DNA of 34,174 bases from Chromera velia (GCA_018398765.1 JAHBMJ010005915.1:5001-39174); one strand, 5' to 3'. Counted from the stretch's first letter, positions 20,291-29,601 are shown. Notes: a model not told the origin generated them from the sequence alone. Numbers and translations are program-made.

Positions 20291-20299
20291 AGCGCAAAC

Positions 20300-21067
20300 A
20301 AATGAATCAGAAAAGTTTTGGGAACTGAGTTTAAAGAAAGAGTTTTGATGGGGTGTTTAAAGCAGGAGTTCTTTGAAGGGATGGAAGACGTGTGGGATGC
20401 ACCTCTGCACAATTAAAGTCTTTCTGATTAAAAGGGTAGCCTTTTTTCAATGAAAGAACTGAAGGGTTTCAAAGGTTCTGCCCTGCATCCCCTCTGTCTC
20501 TTTTCTCTCTCTTTTGATTGTCCAACCTGTTGTGAGGCCGCGATTGATCAGCTGTATCAGGGTGATTGAAGTCACGCCTATTTTCGTCGCTGGTAGTCGT
20601 AGGATAGAACAAATCGACAAACTAGGTTAGATCTACCTCTCATATATGGGGACGCAGCATGTATGAAAAAACCCTCAATCATCATTCTTTAGTGTATCCC
20701 TGATCCTGTGTTAGGCCAGTATGCATCTTGCCTAGGCATAAGTCCTATCCGTCTGCTACAACCAATCTGTTACAAGCGCATGCCCTTCGGACTGGGCCAC
20801 CGATCCTAGCTTATACTACTCATGGTGGACAAAAATTAATACCTTTCATTCTCCGTGTGTTCGCGTGGTCAACTCTGCTTCTCTATGGATGGGTATTGTG
20901 ATCTTCCTTTTCCCTCCCCTGCTTCTTCTTCAATAGTCCCCTTATCTATTTAAAATTTTTTTTTTCTCCTCAACATTTCTTTATTAAACCTTTTTTTACA
21001 TCTATAAATTATTTTGCACGTTTGGCGGCTTTTGGCGCTTTTGGTATGTTTCTTTAATCTCACGTTG
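20300..21067. other. intergenic stretch, no gene seen
   Basis: No ORF over about 60 codons with plausible content and no tRNA or rRNA pattern was recognised. Short T-rich tracts occur near 20950-20995. Confidence 0.45.
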
Positions 21068-21550
21068 TGTGGAGTCCTACCCTGTGGCGCTGCCCTCTAA
21101 ACCCTTGCATACGCTATATCTGAATGAGCCCACATACCGACGCTAGGCTCCGTCGTCACACTTTGCTTCGTACGCTAGTTCGTACGTATTGCGCGCATCG
21201 ATCAAAGTTATTAAAGTTGAGTCTGACCTTCGTATTCAAGCAACATGTCACTCGAGCAACGGATAGTATCGTTTGAGTCTGATGTCTGTTTGTCATAGAT
21301 GGAGAGTTTAAGAAAGACGAACAGAAAGAAGACTGAGCAGAAACCGTGTATGAGAGAATAAACCCAGCTGATTGGAATCCTACTGGGAGATCGCGTTAGC
21401 GCTTAAACTGATATAGAGCCAAACCTTCTGTAAAGTGTTGCTTGAGTTAGTATTGTTTACGTTCCTTCTCCAAATCTTCCCCAGGGTTCTTGTCCTCGCT
21501 TTACCTTCTGTCTGGACGCCACAAAGCGGCTGGACAGGAGGGACAAAGCA
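21068..21550 (+). repeat. long direct repeat, copy A (LTR-like, TG...CA)
   Basis: It begins TGTGGAGTCCTACCCT and ends GGAGGGACAAAGCA. A second copy is at 28905-29375 in the same orientation. By eye the copies differ at about 50 sites, nearly all transitions, plus a 12-bp duplication present only here (GCTAGTTCGTAC). Termini TG/CA and the length of about 480 bp fit an LTR. Three bases after its end lies TGGTGACCGC (21554-21563), which could be a tRNA primer binding site. No target duplication is visible: CGTTG before, TTGTG after, and GTTAC after copy B. It may be the 5' LTR of a pair or a solo LTR. Confidence 0.6.
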
Positions 21551-21610
21551 TTGTGGTGACCGCTCAGCTCGATGAGTGTCGACTCTCATGTACCTTCTGT
21601 GATAGAGATC

Positions 21611-21867
21611 CTAACGTTGTGTGGTGCCTCAGCTAAGACGTAGCTTGGAGACACACACTTACAAGGTCTGTCATACAAGGGTTCTGCTTCTAGAGACTGT
21701 TATTGACATACGAAAGCTTGACTTATGATTGACTGCCTGCATGTGCATGACTTAATTGCAATTCCCTTAATTGCATGCGCGAGGTCGCTCGGCATGCGCA
21801 CGCTTCATGCAATCCTGACATACGACTTGCATGCCGTGGCGCGGCTTGAAGGCCTCGCCACGTTACG
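21611..21867 (-). repeat. 3' LTR of the compact retrotransposon
   Basis: 257 bp, immediately right of the GAGATC duplication at 21605-21610. ORFs called through this repeat (such as those starting near 21725 and 24283, both MIDCLHVHDLIAIPLI) are LTR shadows. Confidence 0.8.
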
Positions 21868-21872
21868 TGCCA

Positions 21873-21883
21873 CTTCCCCCCTC
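21873..21883 (-). other. polypurine tract
   Basis: GAGGGGGGAAG on the minus strand, five bases upstream of the 3' LTR, the expected place for the plus-strand primer of reverse transcription. Confidence 0.65.
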
Positions 21884-22479
21884 AAGCCACGTCCACGCTG
21901 GCTCACACAGAAGACGCATTGCCAAATTGATTCCTCCATGCAACTCTGTAGGACTGATGCAATTATGCCGTGTCGATCATTGATTAGATCAACATCTTCC
22001 ATCCACTGTGGATTTGCAAAAGAAATCAGGGGTTGCATCTCTTCCTTCTTTTCATTTCCTCACTTTCTCTTTTCTCAAGTTTGCTCTCAATCTTTCCTGT
22101 GACTTTCTTTCTCTTTCCCATTATCAATTGGTAGTTGACTTTCGTTCTGAATCAAGCATCACAGCTGCCAACCCTTATTCATACCGTGCCACCTCCCCCT
22201 TGATGACCGCGTCCACGCGCAGTCACACAGACACACGCCACAGCGGACTGAGAAAAGAATTCCGGTTCACGCTTTACAGACAAGTTTGCAGCAAATAGAT
22301 AAGCAAGGCAAACAAATAAGCCAACATGCCGCGCTGATCTTATACATGCTGTTTTTTCTCCTCTGCCCCTTTGGACACAGTCGCGACCATCCTTCATCAC
22401 TCCTCAGTCATTCAATCATTCACTGACAAACAGGTGCTCACAAACATCGACGTACCCCGATCTTGCCTAAGATCTTGCA

Positions 22480-23955
22480 TCAACAGTACCCCATTCTCTC
22501 CCTCACATCCTGTGCAGACAAATAGCGAGGACGGTCAGAGGTCTGCGTGCTAGTCTGTGTGGTGTGCAGACTTCTCATCTCCATTAACGGAAGCTTAGGC
22601 GCTTGTGGAATATACAGCCTCCCCCCCTGTATTCCTTCTTCTGGAGGTAGTACCATGCGCGGGATAAAGGGAGTTGCCCCCTGGACATGATAGAATGGAA
22701 CCTTCGGTCTCTCCCTGGCTCGTGCTGCTATCTCTTCATCTCTCTCTCGCTCTGCCTTGCTTCTTGTGTCCTGAATTCGCCCCGACATTTTTGTTTTCTC
22801 CTTTTCCTCCGCTTTTGTCCTCTCTCTCTCTTCTCTCCTTCGTGCTTGCCTCGACATCTGTGCGTTTGTTGACACAGACTTCTCCTCCCTCAATGCATTC
22901 ATCTCACTTTCATGCTTTACTTGTCTTTGTCTCTCTTTCTTCTCCTGCTGCTTCTGTTTCTTTCTTTCTGCCCTGCCTGTCTTCACCAAAACATCCCCGT
23001 CTCCATGACTCCTGAGGGCAGTCTGGCGTGCTGCTTCCACGTCTGACCCCTCTGCAAAGTCATCTTGCCGCCCGTCACTTCCTGTGCGGCCAAATTGCGC
23101 CCCGGCTTCAACCTCGTGGGGAATTTGCCTCCGCTCGATCAAGCCGAGCCTCATTGGCACTGCTTCATCTGATGGAGACTGACTTGCAAAATTGAACATC
23201 GTGTGGGGCGTTTCTTCCCACGCATCCCCCTCCTCCATCACCTCAACATCTCCCTCTCCTCCTATCATCTCTTCACCCACACCTTCGCCCCCCACAACTG
23301 CACTTCCTTGCGGATCCAACTGGTCGTACTGCGATTGGAAGTTCGTCGGCTGACTGAACTTCCCAAGCTCGTGACCTCCAAACACACCGCCCCGTGCATT
23401 TTCAGTTATCTTCCCCACCGGACACATATCGGACTCCGCTTGATCGAAAACCTGAACAAGACGGGACGCATTGCTCCCAAATCCTCTCTCTCCTCTCGGT
23501 AACCTAGGGGCACACACTAGCGCATCTCCCGAAAAGTCACCCACTTGCTTGGCGCGGGTGGAAGAAACTCGTCTCCCCTTTCTCTCACTCACTTTCCCGA
23601 CTGGGTCGCTGAATGAACGTTCAGCTCCCACTTGTTTCATCTTCCCAGATTCCTTTTCACCCCCCTTTCTGTCTGGCTGCGCATTGCGGTGACTCCATTG
23701 AGTCACGAAGAATGTCTTACCTCGTCTCGTCTTTCTCTTTTTCTTCTCTCCTCCTTCCGTCACTTCCCCATTCTCTCCGACTGTGTGCTTCTCTGACGGC
23801 GACGGACTCTGGGGCTTCAAATGGCTCCACTCCCTGAGCTTCTCTGCGATCTCGTTGAGGCTGGCCTCCATCTGGCCGTACTCGTCCCTGGCTTTCCGAA
23901 GAGTGACATCCCCAAAATTTTCCAACGTTTCAAAAACAAAAAGAACGACATCCAA
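22480..23955 (-). CDS. gag-like ORF of the compact LTR retrotransposon
   Basis: This is the longest intact ORF in the window. The frame is open from 23955 (TTG; stop just upstream) and the first ATG is at 23871 (MEASLNEIAEKLREW), giving 463 codons from that start. Order: a short helical N-terminus, a Lys/Arg-rich stretch (GEKKKRKTRRGKTFFVTQ), a long acidic, Gly-rich middle (EEMIGGEGDVEVMEEGDAWE), a highly charged coiled-coil-like region (ERKKQKQQEKKERQRQVKHE; REERERTKAEEKEKTK), and a Pro-rich C-terminus (FYHVQGATPFIPRMVLPPEE). No zinc knuckle and no protease DTG motif is seen. Position between primer binding site and polypurine tract makes a nucleocapsid-like or packaging role likely by analogy with other gag-only elements, but sequence similarity to gag is not evident. 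Start choice is uncertain; a short spliced leader exon is possible. Confidence 0.55.
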   Translation of the reverse strand: MDVVLFVFETLENFGDVTLRKARDEYGQMEASLNEIAEKLREWSHLKPQSPSPSEKHTVGENGEVTEGGEKKKRKTRRGKTFFVTQWSHRNAQPDRKGGEKESGKMKQVGAERSFSDPVGKVSERKGRRVSSTRAKQVGDFSGDALVCAPRLPRGERGFGSNASRLVQVFDQAESDMCPVGKITENARGGVFGGHELGKFSQPTNFQSQYDQLDPQGSAVVGGEGVGEEMIGGEGDVEVMEEGDAWEETPHTMFNFASQSPSDEAVPMRLGLIERRQIPHEVEAGAQFGRTGSDGRQDDFAEGSDVEAARQTALRSHGDGDVLVKTGRAERKKQKQQEKKERQRQVKHESEMNALREEKSVSTNAQMSRQARRREERERTKAEEKEKTKMSGRIQDTRSKAERERDEEIAARARERPKVPFYHVQGATPFIPRMVLPPEEGIQGGRLYIPQAPKLPLMEMRSLHTTQTSTQTSDRPRYLSAQDVRERMGYC

Positions 23956-24153
23956 AAGTGCTCAAGTATCTCTCTCTCTGTTTTGTTGCATTCTACGTTG
24001 CTGTGAAAAGAAAAGTGACTCGACAGACAAAAGAACCGGGTCTCTGCACACGCGGAAAGAACGTTCCTGGTGCGAGGATCAACTGTGTTCAAGGCGGTTC
24101 GAGCATGCAGTGAAACGACTTGCTTCGAACTCTGCCCTCCCTGAGCGGTCGAA

Positions 24154-24167
24154 CCGCTTTGCTACCA
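24154..24167 (-). other. candidate primer binding site
   Basis: On the minus strand TGGTAGCAAAGCGG starts one base after the 5' LTR. Primer binding sites begin TGG because they pair with the CCA end of a tRNA. The matching tRNA would end CTTTGCTACCA; its identity cannot be decided here. Confidence 0.55.
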
Positions 24168-24168
24168 C

Positions 24169-24425
24169 CTAACGTTGTGTGGTGCCTCAGCTAAGACGTA
24201 GCTTGGAGACACACACTTACAAGGTCTGTCATACAAGAGTTCTGCTTCTAGAGACTGTTATTGACATACGAAAGCTTGACTCATGATTGACTGCCTGCAT
24301 GTGCATGACTTAATTGCAATTCCCTTAATTACATGCGCGAGGTCGCTCGGCATGCGCACGCTTCATACAATCCTGACATACGACTTGCATGCCGTGGCGC
24401 GGCTTGAAGGCCTCGCCACGTTACG
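24169..24425 (-). repeat. 5' LTR of the compact retrotransposon
   Basis: 257 bp, ending (plus orientation) at …CGCCACGTTACG next to the GAGATC duplication at 24426-24431. It carries A at three of the four sites where the two LTRs differ, and C where the other has T; all four differences are transitions. On the minus strand it reads CGTAACGTGG … ACAACGTTAG. Confidence 0.8.
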
Positions 24426-24431
24426 GAGATC

Positions 24432-25560
24432 AGATCCCTCCTTTTGCGCAACAGTAGAAAACCGATTGCAACGATACGGGCACGGTCAGGAAGAGACTGT
24501 AAGTAGGGGAATTCAATGTCCTCTTGCATCCTAAGCTGCCTGGAGTCCTCTCTTGGAGATGTCTTTTGAGTCTGATCTTAGACTTTGCCTTTGTCCTTGG
24601 GTGGAGAGCCCGAAGATTGAGGTCGCCAAAGCCGATAGCAAAGATGTTGCCTAGTGTTGCTCGGGACTTCGAGGAGCCTGATTTCATTGAGAATGCCGCC
24701 TACGAGCAGATCGCAATCCAAATGGCTAGTAGAGTGCTTTTCTTATGCCTTTTGATTCTACAACTGTCTCCATCTTCCGGACGAGTGTCGGCTGATCACC
24801 TTCACTTGTCTTTGCTGTTGGTTGCTTGCTTGTCTGCGCGAGGCTAACCACCTTCGTGGCCTGCAAACACCTCCAGCGTGTCTGGGTCTGTCTGGACTGG
24901 TCCTCCGACAGTGTCCAAACATAAGAAGACGCCCTTCATCTCTCTATGTGTCTGCGATGCTGCCGTTTTCTTCCAAGAGTGAGCTTGACAATGTCGCTTC
25001 TGGCTGTCCGTCTGTCGTATGAATCGTTCAATGAGTGGCCGTTCGATCAGGTGCGCAAGACTCTGCTTGCATGTTAAACAGACAGAAGGGACAGATGGCG
25101 GCGTACCATACAGAACAACGCAGTGACGGCCGGTGTGCCAGCCGGGGAGGGCCTTCTGCTCTGGGCCTCCGACGTGGCGAGCGTGGAGTAGGAAGGAGGG
25201 GGAAGTAAAGAAGGGGTACAAAATAACATTGAGCCTGCCTAGGAGCCTGCCCTCGACAGCAAGAGAGGCAGAAGGGTTGCGGTAGACCTACTGAGAGACA
25301 GAGTAGGGCATACGACAGCTGCCGCCTTGTCTCTCACCGGCACCCGCAAAATTTTTAACAGGGATCGCGAAGGGCAAAGCATGTCATAGGGGAAGGGGGT
25401 GAAAGCGGAGGACAAAGGAGAAGGGAAGGGGAGGGAAAAAAAGGGGGAAAGAGGGGGAGAGGGGGGTTACTTCGGGGTGGGGGGGGCGAATCGAATCGAA
25501 GCTGGCCGAGAGCATGCGAAGTACTAGCGACTGAGTGTGACTGGAGTGTCTTTTGTCCAG
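24432..25560. other. sequence between nested elements, no clear gene
   Basis: This continues the region interrupted by the compact retrotransposon. A plus ORF (24524-24847) includes MLPSVARDFEEPDFIENAAY, which looks coding-like but is not recognised. The right part (25380-25500) is a G-rich purine tract. No domain is identified. Confidence 0.35.
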
Positions 25561-25570
25561 AGCTAGGGGG

Positions 25571-26142
25571 GGGCACTCTTGGGCTCATATAGGGTTACAA
25601 GTGCAAAAATGACATAAAAAATGAACCAAAAAACATTTGGACGAGCTTTTCACACAAGCTGGAGGTCCGGCATGTTGAGTTACTTTGAAATCAATCACTT
25701 TTACTGTATAGTTTATGTGGTTACATGAGATTACACCTCTTATTATATATGTCCCCTTGCAAGGTTACAGGTTACAAGGTTACAGGCGGTCTTGGGGTCC
25801 GTAACCGACCAAAAAGCCAACTTTTAAAAACTCTTCAAATCACTTCAAAAACACTTTAAAATGCATGTAGACGAAGGTTGCATCACTTTTGAAGAGGGTT
25901 ATTTTAGGTTACAGGTTATAAGGTTACAAGGGGTTTGGTTACAAAGTGAAAGGGACACATCGTTTTTCGTCAGTTTCTCATGTAACCTCAATCAACAGAA
26001 GATGTTTTTAATATTTTTAGACGTAACCTGATGAGATTGATCGATTGGGACCACTTTTGAAGTAAGGGTAACATTACAGGGGGGTATACCCTTATGTATA
26101 AGGGGTGTTGAAACCTGTAACCCAATATAAGTGCCAGACCCT
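25571..26142. mobile_element. MITE-like element with inverted ends and GGTTACA motifs
   Basis: The left end (GGCACTCTTGGGCTCATATA then GGGTTACAAGT) and the reverse complement of the right end (GGCACTTATATT then GGGTTACAGGT) share GGCACT, ATAT and GGGTTACA, differing by an 8-base insertion. Inside, GGTTACA occurs at 25593, 25719, 25763, 25770, 25778, 25907, 25922 and 25937, and in the opposite orientation (TGTAACC) at 25981 and 26116. The interior is AT-rich and has no ORF. Short inverted ends, small size and no coding capacity fit a miniature inverted-repeat element; repeated short motifs can be transposase binding sites. No target duplication was found, so the boundaries are tentative. Confidence 0.45.
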
Positions 26143-26160
26143 GGGTCCAGAGTTGAGAGT

Positions 26161-26580
26161 TCATGCCAGTGCATATGTCGAAAGGAGCAGCAAGGGGATG
26201 AAACGAAACAGAAAGAAGAGACGAGATAAAAAGAGACCAGCGGGGCAGTCTACAATGTGTTCGGTCCCTTCCCTCCCTCCTTTTATATAGCTACTGACAT
26301 GCACGAAATGTGTTTGTGCTCGACGAGACAGCCGAGCCCTTCTATTAACGAGAACTCGAAGTCGATTGCCTACCTCTATGTCAGCTATATATGAGATGCA
26401 GGCAGAGGACTGCCTAATTGTCGCCGCCATGTGCTTATGCCTGCGCGTGCCCACGACTGCCTGGGACCGCCCTTGTGCCCCTGCACTGAACTTGGGAGAA
26501 GGATTGAGCTCAATACAAAGCTGAGCATTAAAGAGGCAGACTGCGAGAACGACAAGTCGAGCGCCGCACGTGCCGCACAT
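26161..26580 (-). CDS. small ORF with hydrophobic N-terminus and degenerate 2A-like motif
   Basis: ATG at 26580 opens a 139-codon frame. Residues 8-22 are hydrophobic (ARLVVLAVCLF), followed by IELNPSP at residues 23-29. The canonical 2A/2A-like motif is D-V/I-E-x-N-P-G-P, found at protein N-termini in some non-LTR retrotransposons, where it can double as a signal sequence. Here E, N, P and the final P match but D is Cys and G is Ser, so skipping activity is not expected. The remainder is basic and then hydrophobic (LFFLFRFIPLLLLSTY) with no domain recognised. It may be a decayed retrotransposon N-terminus or chance. Confidence 0.3.
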   Translation of the reverse strand: MCGTCGARLVVLAVCLFNAQLCIELNPSPKFSAGAQGRSQAVVGTRRHKHMAATIRQSSACISYIADIEVGNRLRVLVNRRARLSRRAQTHFVHVSSYIKGGREGTEHIVDCPAGLFLSRLFFLFRFIPLLLLSTYALA

Positions 26581-26589
26581 TCGGAACTT

Positions 26590-28890
26590 CTGGAACCCCC
26601 TTGGAAAAGTGACCGTTCTTCTCTCGTGGCTTCTCTTAGCTTTGTTTTGTGTATGGCTTTGGAGTCAGACTCCTTGTGTAGCTGAGAGCATAAGCGTACG
26701 AGGGGGCGCCTTTATTCGTTGTCTTCTTCTCGTTTCCTTCTGTTGATTTGAAACATTTCGGATTATACCTCGTTTCCTCCTTTGAGAAAAAGAGACTGGA
26801 AAAGGCGGAGAGAGAATAAGTAGAGGAGGAGCAAAGAGAGAAGAAATCTTGAAAGAGATGTCTGTTGAACGAGAAAGAAAAAAAGAGAAAAAGCGAGGGG
26901 ACAGCCCATGCATGTTTTGGTGTCCGTTCTGCATTTTCTCCCTGCAGGGAGATGCCGGTGCTTTGGAGGCCCTCTGGGTTCTCTGGGTATCGCCCCTCCC
27001 CCTCGCAGTATGGGAGTTGATGGGAGCTTTAGATGGCTGCCTTAGTGGAGCCAGCCGTCTCTGCGTATGCATCTGCGTGGAGCCAGATAGTGTACCGGCA
27101 GGCGCTAGCGGCAGGCGTCTCCCTCCGATAGGTCTGACCGGGTGCTATTCATTCGTTGATATCTGTTTTAAGTGTTCTTGTGTGTTACAGTGTTCAGTCG
27201 ATCTATGGTATTGTTGGCGACAAGCGAACAGACGCGCATGCAGTCTTCGGGAAGGGAGTGAGATAGAAGAGAAAGGAGGAAAAGATGTGAATAAATGACA
27301 TTATGTATAAACATATGTGTGCGTGAGGCTTTCTACTACCATCCTCTGTTTTTTCCGTCTCTTCACGTTTTGTGCTTACCTCCGTTCGTCCGTCTACTTG
27401 CATTCAGAAAATTAAGAGAGCTGGAAAACGATTGCTTGCAGGCAATGCCAGGCATACTATTCTGTCTGTCGCCTGCTTCCTTCTGGCAGGCTGGTCTGAG
27501 AAAGAGAGAGAGAGTGAGAGAAGGTGAAACGAAGTCAGGAAACGGAGTTGGCTACCTCTTTCCTTCCGCCGGTTCCGCCTTTTTCTTTTCGATCACTTTA
27601 TCGTTCGTGGTGTTCGATCTGTGTCTTTGTTTTGAGACCACGGAGGTATGGGAGGTGTAGCTTTGTTTTTCCATCTCGCTTCAAGGGAAACGAAGGCAGC
27701 GTGAAAGAGAAATAAGAGAAAAAAGAAACGGTGGAACGCGGTGGAACTGTACAAGTCTTAGAGTTTGGAGAGTGGGGATTTGTCGGAATGAGACTGTCTG
27801 TGACTCTTAGAATTTTTGCATTAGTCCCGTCTCCGCTTTCTGTTTTACCGCCTTCCGGTGCCCTCTCATACTATCCCGTTCACATGGATGGTTTCGAATG
27901 TGAAGATCTGATGTGGTGGAAGTGTGTATATGCGTACATGCATGCCTAAACTTTTGTCCCGTTAGTTCTTTGGTTGGCCACACATGTTCCTTTGAGTCTC
28001 TTTGTTACTCTGTGAAAGGTCAATCGGTCTGCCCTTTTCTTTTCCCAGTTTCGACCGTTTGCTTCTGAGACTCTATCTTCTCACGATGGCTGCTTTTTCT
28101 ATTGGCTGCATCGAAACGAACTCTTGTCATGCAGAGTGTGTTGTTAAAAGTGTATATCCTTCTGCTTTTGACTCCATGTAGCCGTGTTTGCTCGTCTGGC
28201 TTTGCCGCATTGGTGCGAGACCAGCGCCTCGGAAAAAAAAAGAAGACAAAGGGGGGAAAGCAAAGCGGAAGTGAGAAATAAGAGAGCAAAAGAGAGGGAA
28301 ATAAAAAAAAAAAAGAGTAAAGTAAACGACTGCGAGCGTATGCATCGGTGTGGAGATGCATGCGTGCATGTGACCGCACGGATACCATGCGGGCCAGACT
28401 GTGTCCTGCTTTCTGTTGCTCTTTCTGTCTAGCATTTCCGTCTCGTTCTTTCTTTCTGAGGGGTACGAAAGGTTAATGGAGAGCTGGAAAAACGTAAAAC
28501 CTTGCAATGGGAAGCTTACGGCCGTCGAATAACGGACCCTGCTGTCAGGTAGGGAGGGTGTGCTTCTGCAGACCCCGGGCAAGCCGACATCCCTAAAACA
28601 GGCTTTTTGAGGAAAGACCTGGCGGGTTGGCATTGCCGGCGAGGCAGTGGTGATAGTACCTTTGCGCACGTTAATCTGATTGACTTGCGTCAATGGGAGG
28701 AAACTTTTCTGTTTGTTAGCTTTCGCGTCTGAATATTTTCAACTAGTTCCTTAAAGATGTTCTGTTGGTTCAAGGGTTTGCATTGCATCTGCATGGTTGA
28801 TCATGCATATCCTTTTGCTCACCTTTTTTCCCTTTCTGCGTATGCTCAAATGTGTCTGACTGATCGTGGGGACGTGATTTCCTTGTCCGT
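26590..28890. other. region with short ORFs only, no gene recognised
   Basis: Frames here are short and mostly low complexity (Ser/Phe/Arg-rich). A run of A's near 28309-28316 and purine-rich blocks (26800-26900, 28230-28320) are present. The plus ORF at 26849-27298 is Cys/Leu-rich in the middle but has no recognisable family. This is internal to the pair of long LTR-like repeats. Confidence 0.4.
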
Positions 28891-28904
28891 GGCCAGGGGA
28901 GATC

Positions 28905-29375
28905 TGTGGAGTCCTACCCTATGGTGCCGCCCTCTGAACCCTCGCATACGCTGTATCTGAATGAGCCCGCATGCCAACGCCAGGCTCCGCCGTCACGCTT
29001 TGTTTTGTACGTATCGCACGCATCGATCAAAGTTGTTGAAGTCAAGTCTGACCTTCGTATTCAAGCAACATATCACTCGAGCAACGGATAGCATCGTTTG
29101 AGCCTGATGTCTGTTTGTCATAGATTGAGAGTCTGAGAGAGACGAACAGAAAGAGAACTGAGTAGAAACCGTGTATGAGAGAATGAACTCAGTTAATTAG
29201 AATCCCACTGGGAGATCGCGTTTGCACTTAAACTGATATAGAGCCAAACCTCTTGTAAAGTGTTGCTTGAGTTAGTGTTGCTCATGTTCCTTCTCCAAAT
29301 CTTCCCCAAGGTTCTTGTCCTCGTTTTACCTTCTGTCTGGATGCTACAAGGTGGCTGGACAGGAGGGACAAAGCA
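28905..29375 (+). repeat. long direct repeat, copy B (LTR-like, TG...CA)
   Basis: This is the partner of 21068-21550, about 89% identical by eye. It begins TGTGGAGTCCTACCCT and ends AGGAGGGACAAAGCA. A short purine run AGGGGAGA (28895-28902) precedes it, as expected for a polypurine tract upstream of a 3' LTR, but it is only 8 bases long. The interval between the copies carries no recognisable gag-pol, so any element delimited by them would be non-autonomous or heavily decayed. Confidence 0.6.
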
Positions 29376-29572
29376 GTTACAAGGCTCTTCTTCCTCTCTT
29401 TATCTTTTCTACATCTCAAACATCAAAATGATCTTTCTCCTTCTTTCATTTCTCTTGCCAGCGACCCTGCTGGCTCTCCCCTTTCCTTTACTCTTTCAAC
29501 CTCCCTGAACCTAAGTGTCACTTGAAAAAATATAATCAAGATGATCTCTATATGTGGCATCGTTTTTTAAGA

Positions 29573-29601
29573 GACCGTCCACACCTGCGGTGTAGACGGT
29601 C
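29573..29601 (-). repeat. hairpin just beyond the 3' end of the RT element's coding region
   Basis: GACCGTC-C-ACACC-TGC-GGTGT-A-GACGGTC forms a 12-bp stem with one C/A mismatch and a three-base loop. It lies about 30 bases past the last codon of the reverse-transcriptase element on the minus strand and may be part of its 3' untranslated region. A partial second copy of the arm (CACCGTCC) follows on its right at 29606-29613. Confidence 0.55.

Larger units (their letters stand above)
21611..24425 (-). mobile_element. compact LTR retrotransposon, gag-like ORF only (non-autonomous)
   Basis: Two 257-bp direct repeats (21611-21867 and 24169-24425) differ at four sites, 98.4% identical. The whole unit is flanked by the 6-bp direct repeat GAGATC (21605-21610 and 24426-24431), a target site duplication. 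Read on the minus strand: 5' LTR, one base, a primer-binding-site candidate TGGTAGCAAAGCGG, one ORF of about 490 codons, a polypurine tract, 3' LTR. This is a complete LTR-retrotransposon layout without reverse transcriptase, integrase or protease, so it should depend on proteins supplied in trans. The LTR ends are CTAACGT…ACGTTACG on the plus strand, not TG/CA, with TAACGT/ACGTTA inverted. LTR similarity points to a fairly recent insertion, into sequence lying between the two older long repeats. Confidence 0.8.

Noticed and set aside
21725-22102. ORF starting inside the 3' LTR (and its twin at 24283)
   Set aside because: Both begin with the same LTR-derived residues and run into unrelated sequence, so they are repeat shadows.
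24090-24167. Possible tRNA gene next to the 5' LTR (GGTTCGA-like loops)
   Set aside because: A short stem around TTCGA exists, but the distance to the CCA-like end is too short for a T-arm plus acceptor stem, and no anticodon arm could be fitted. The CCA-complementary sequence is better explained as a primer binding site.
24430-24687. Minus-strand GFGDLNLRAL resembling the GD-N motif of AP-type endonucleases
   Set aside because: Only a few residues match; the other endonuclease motifs are absent, and the opposite strand is at least as coding-like.
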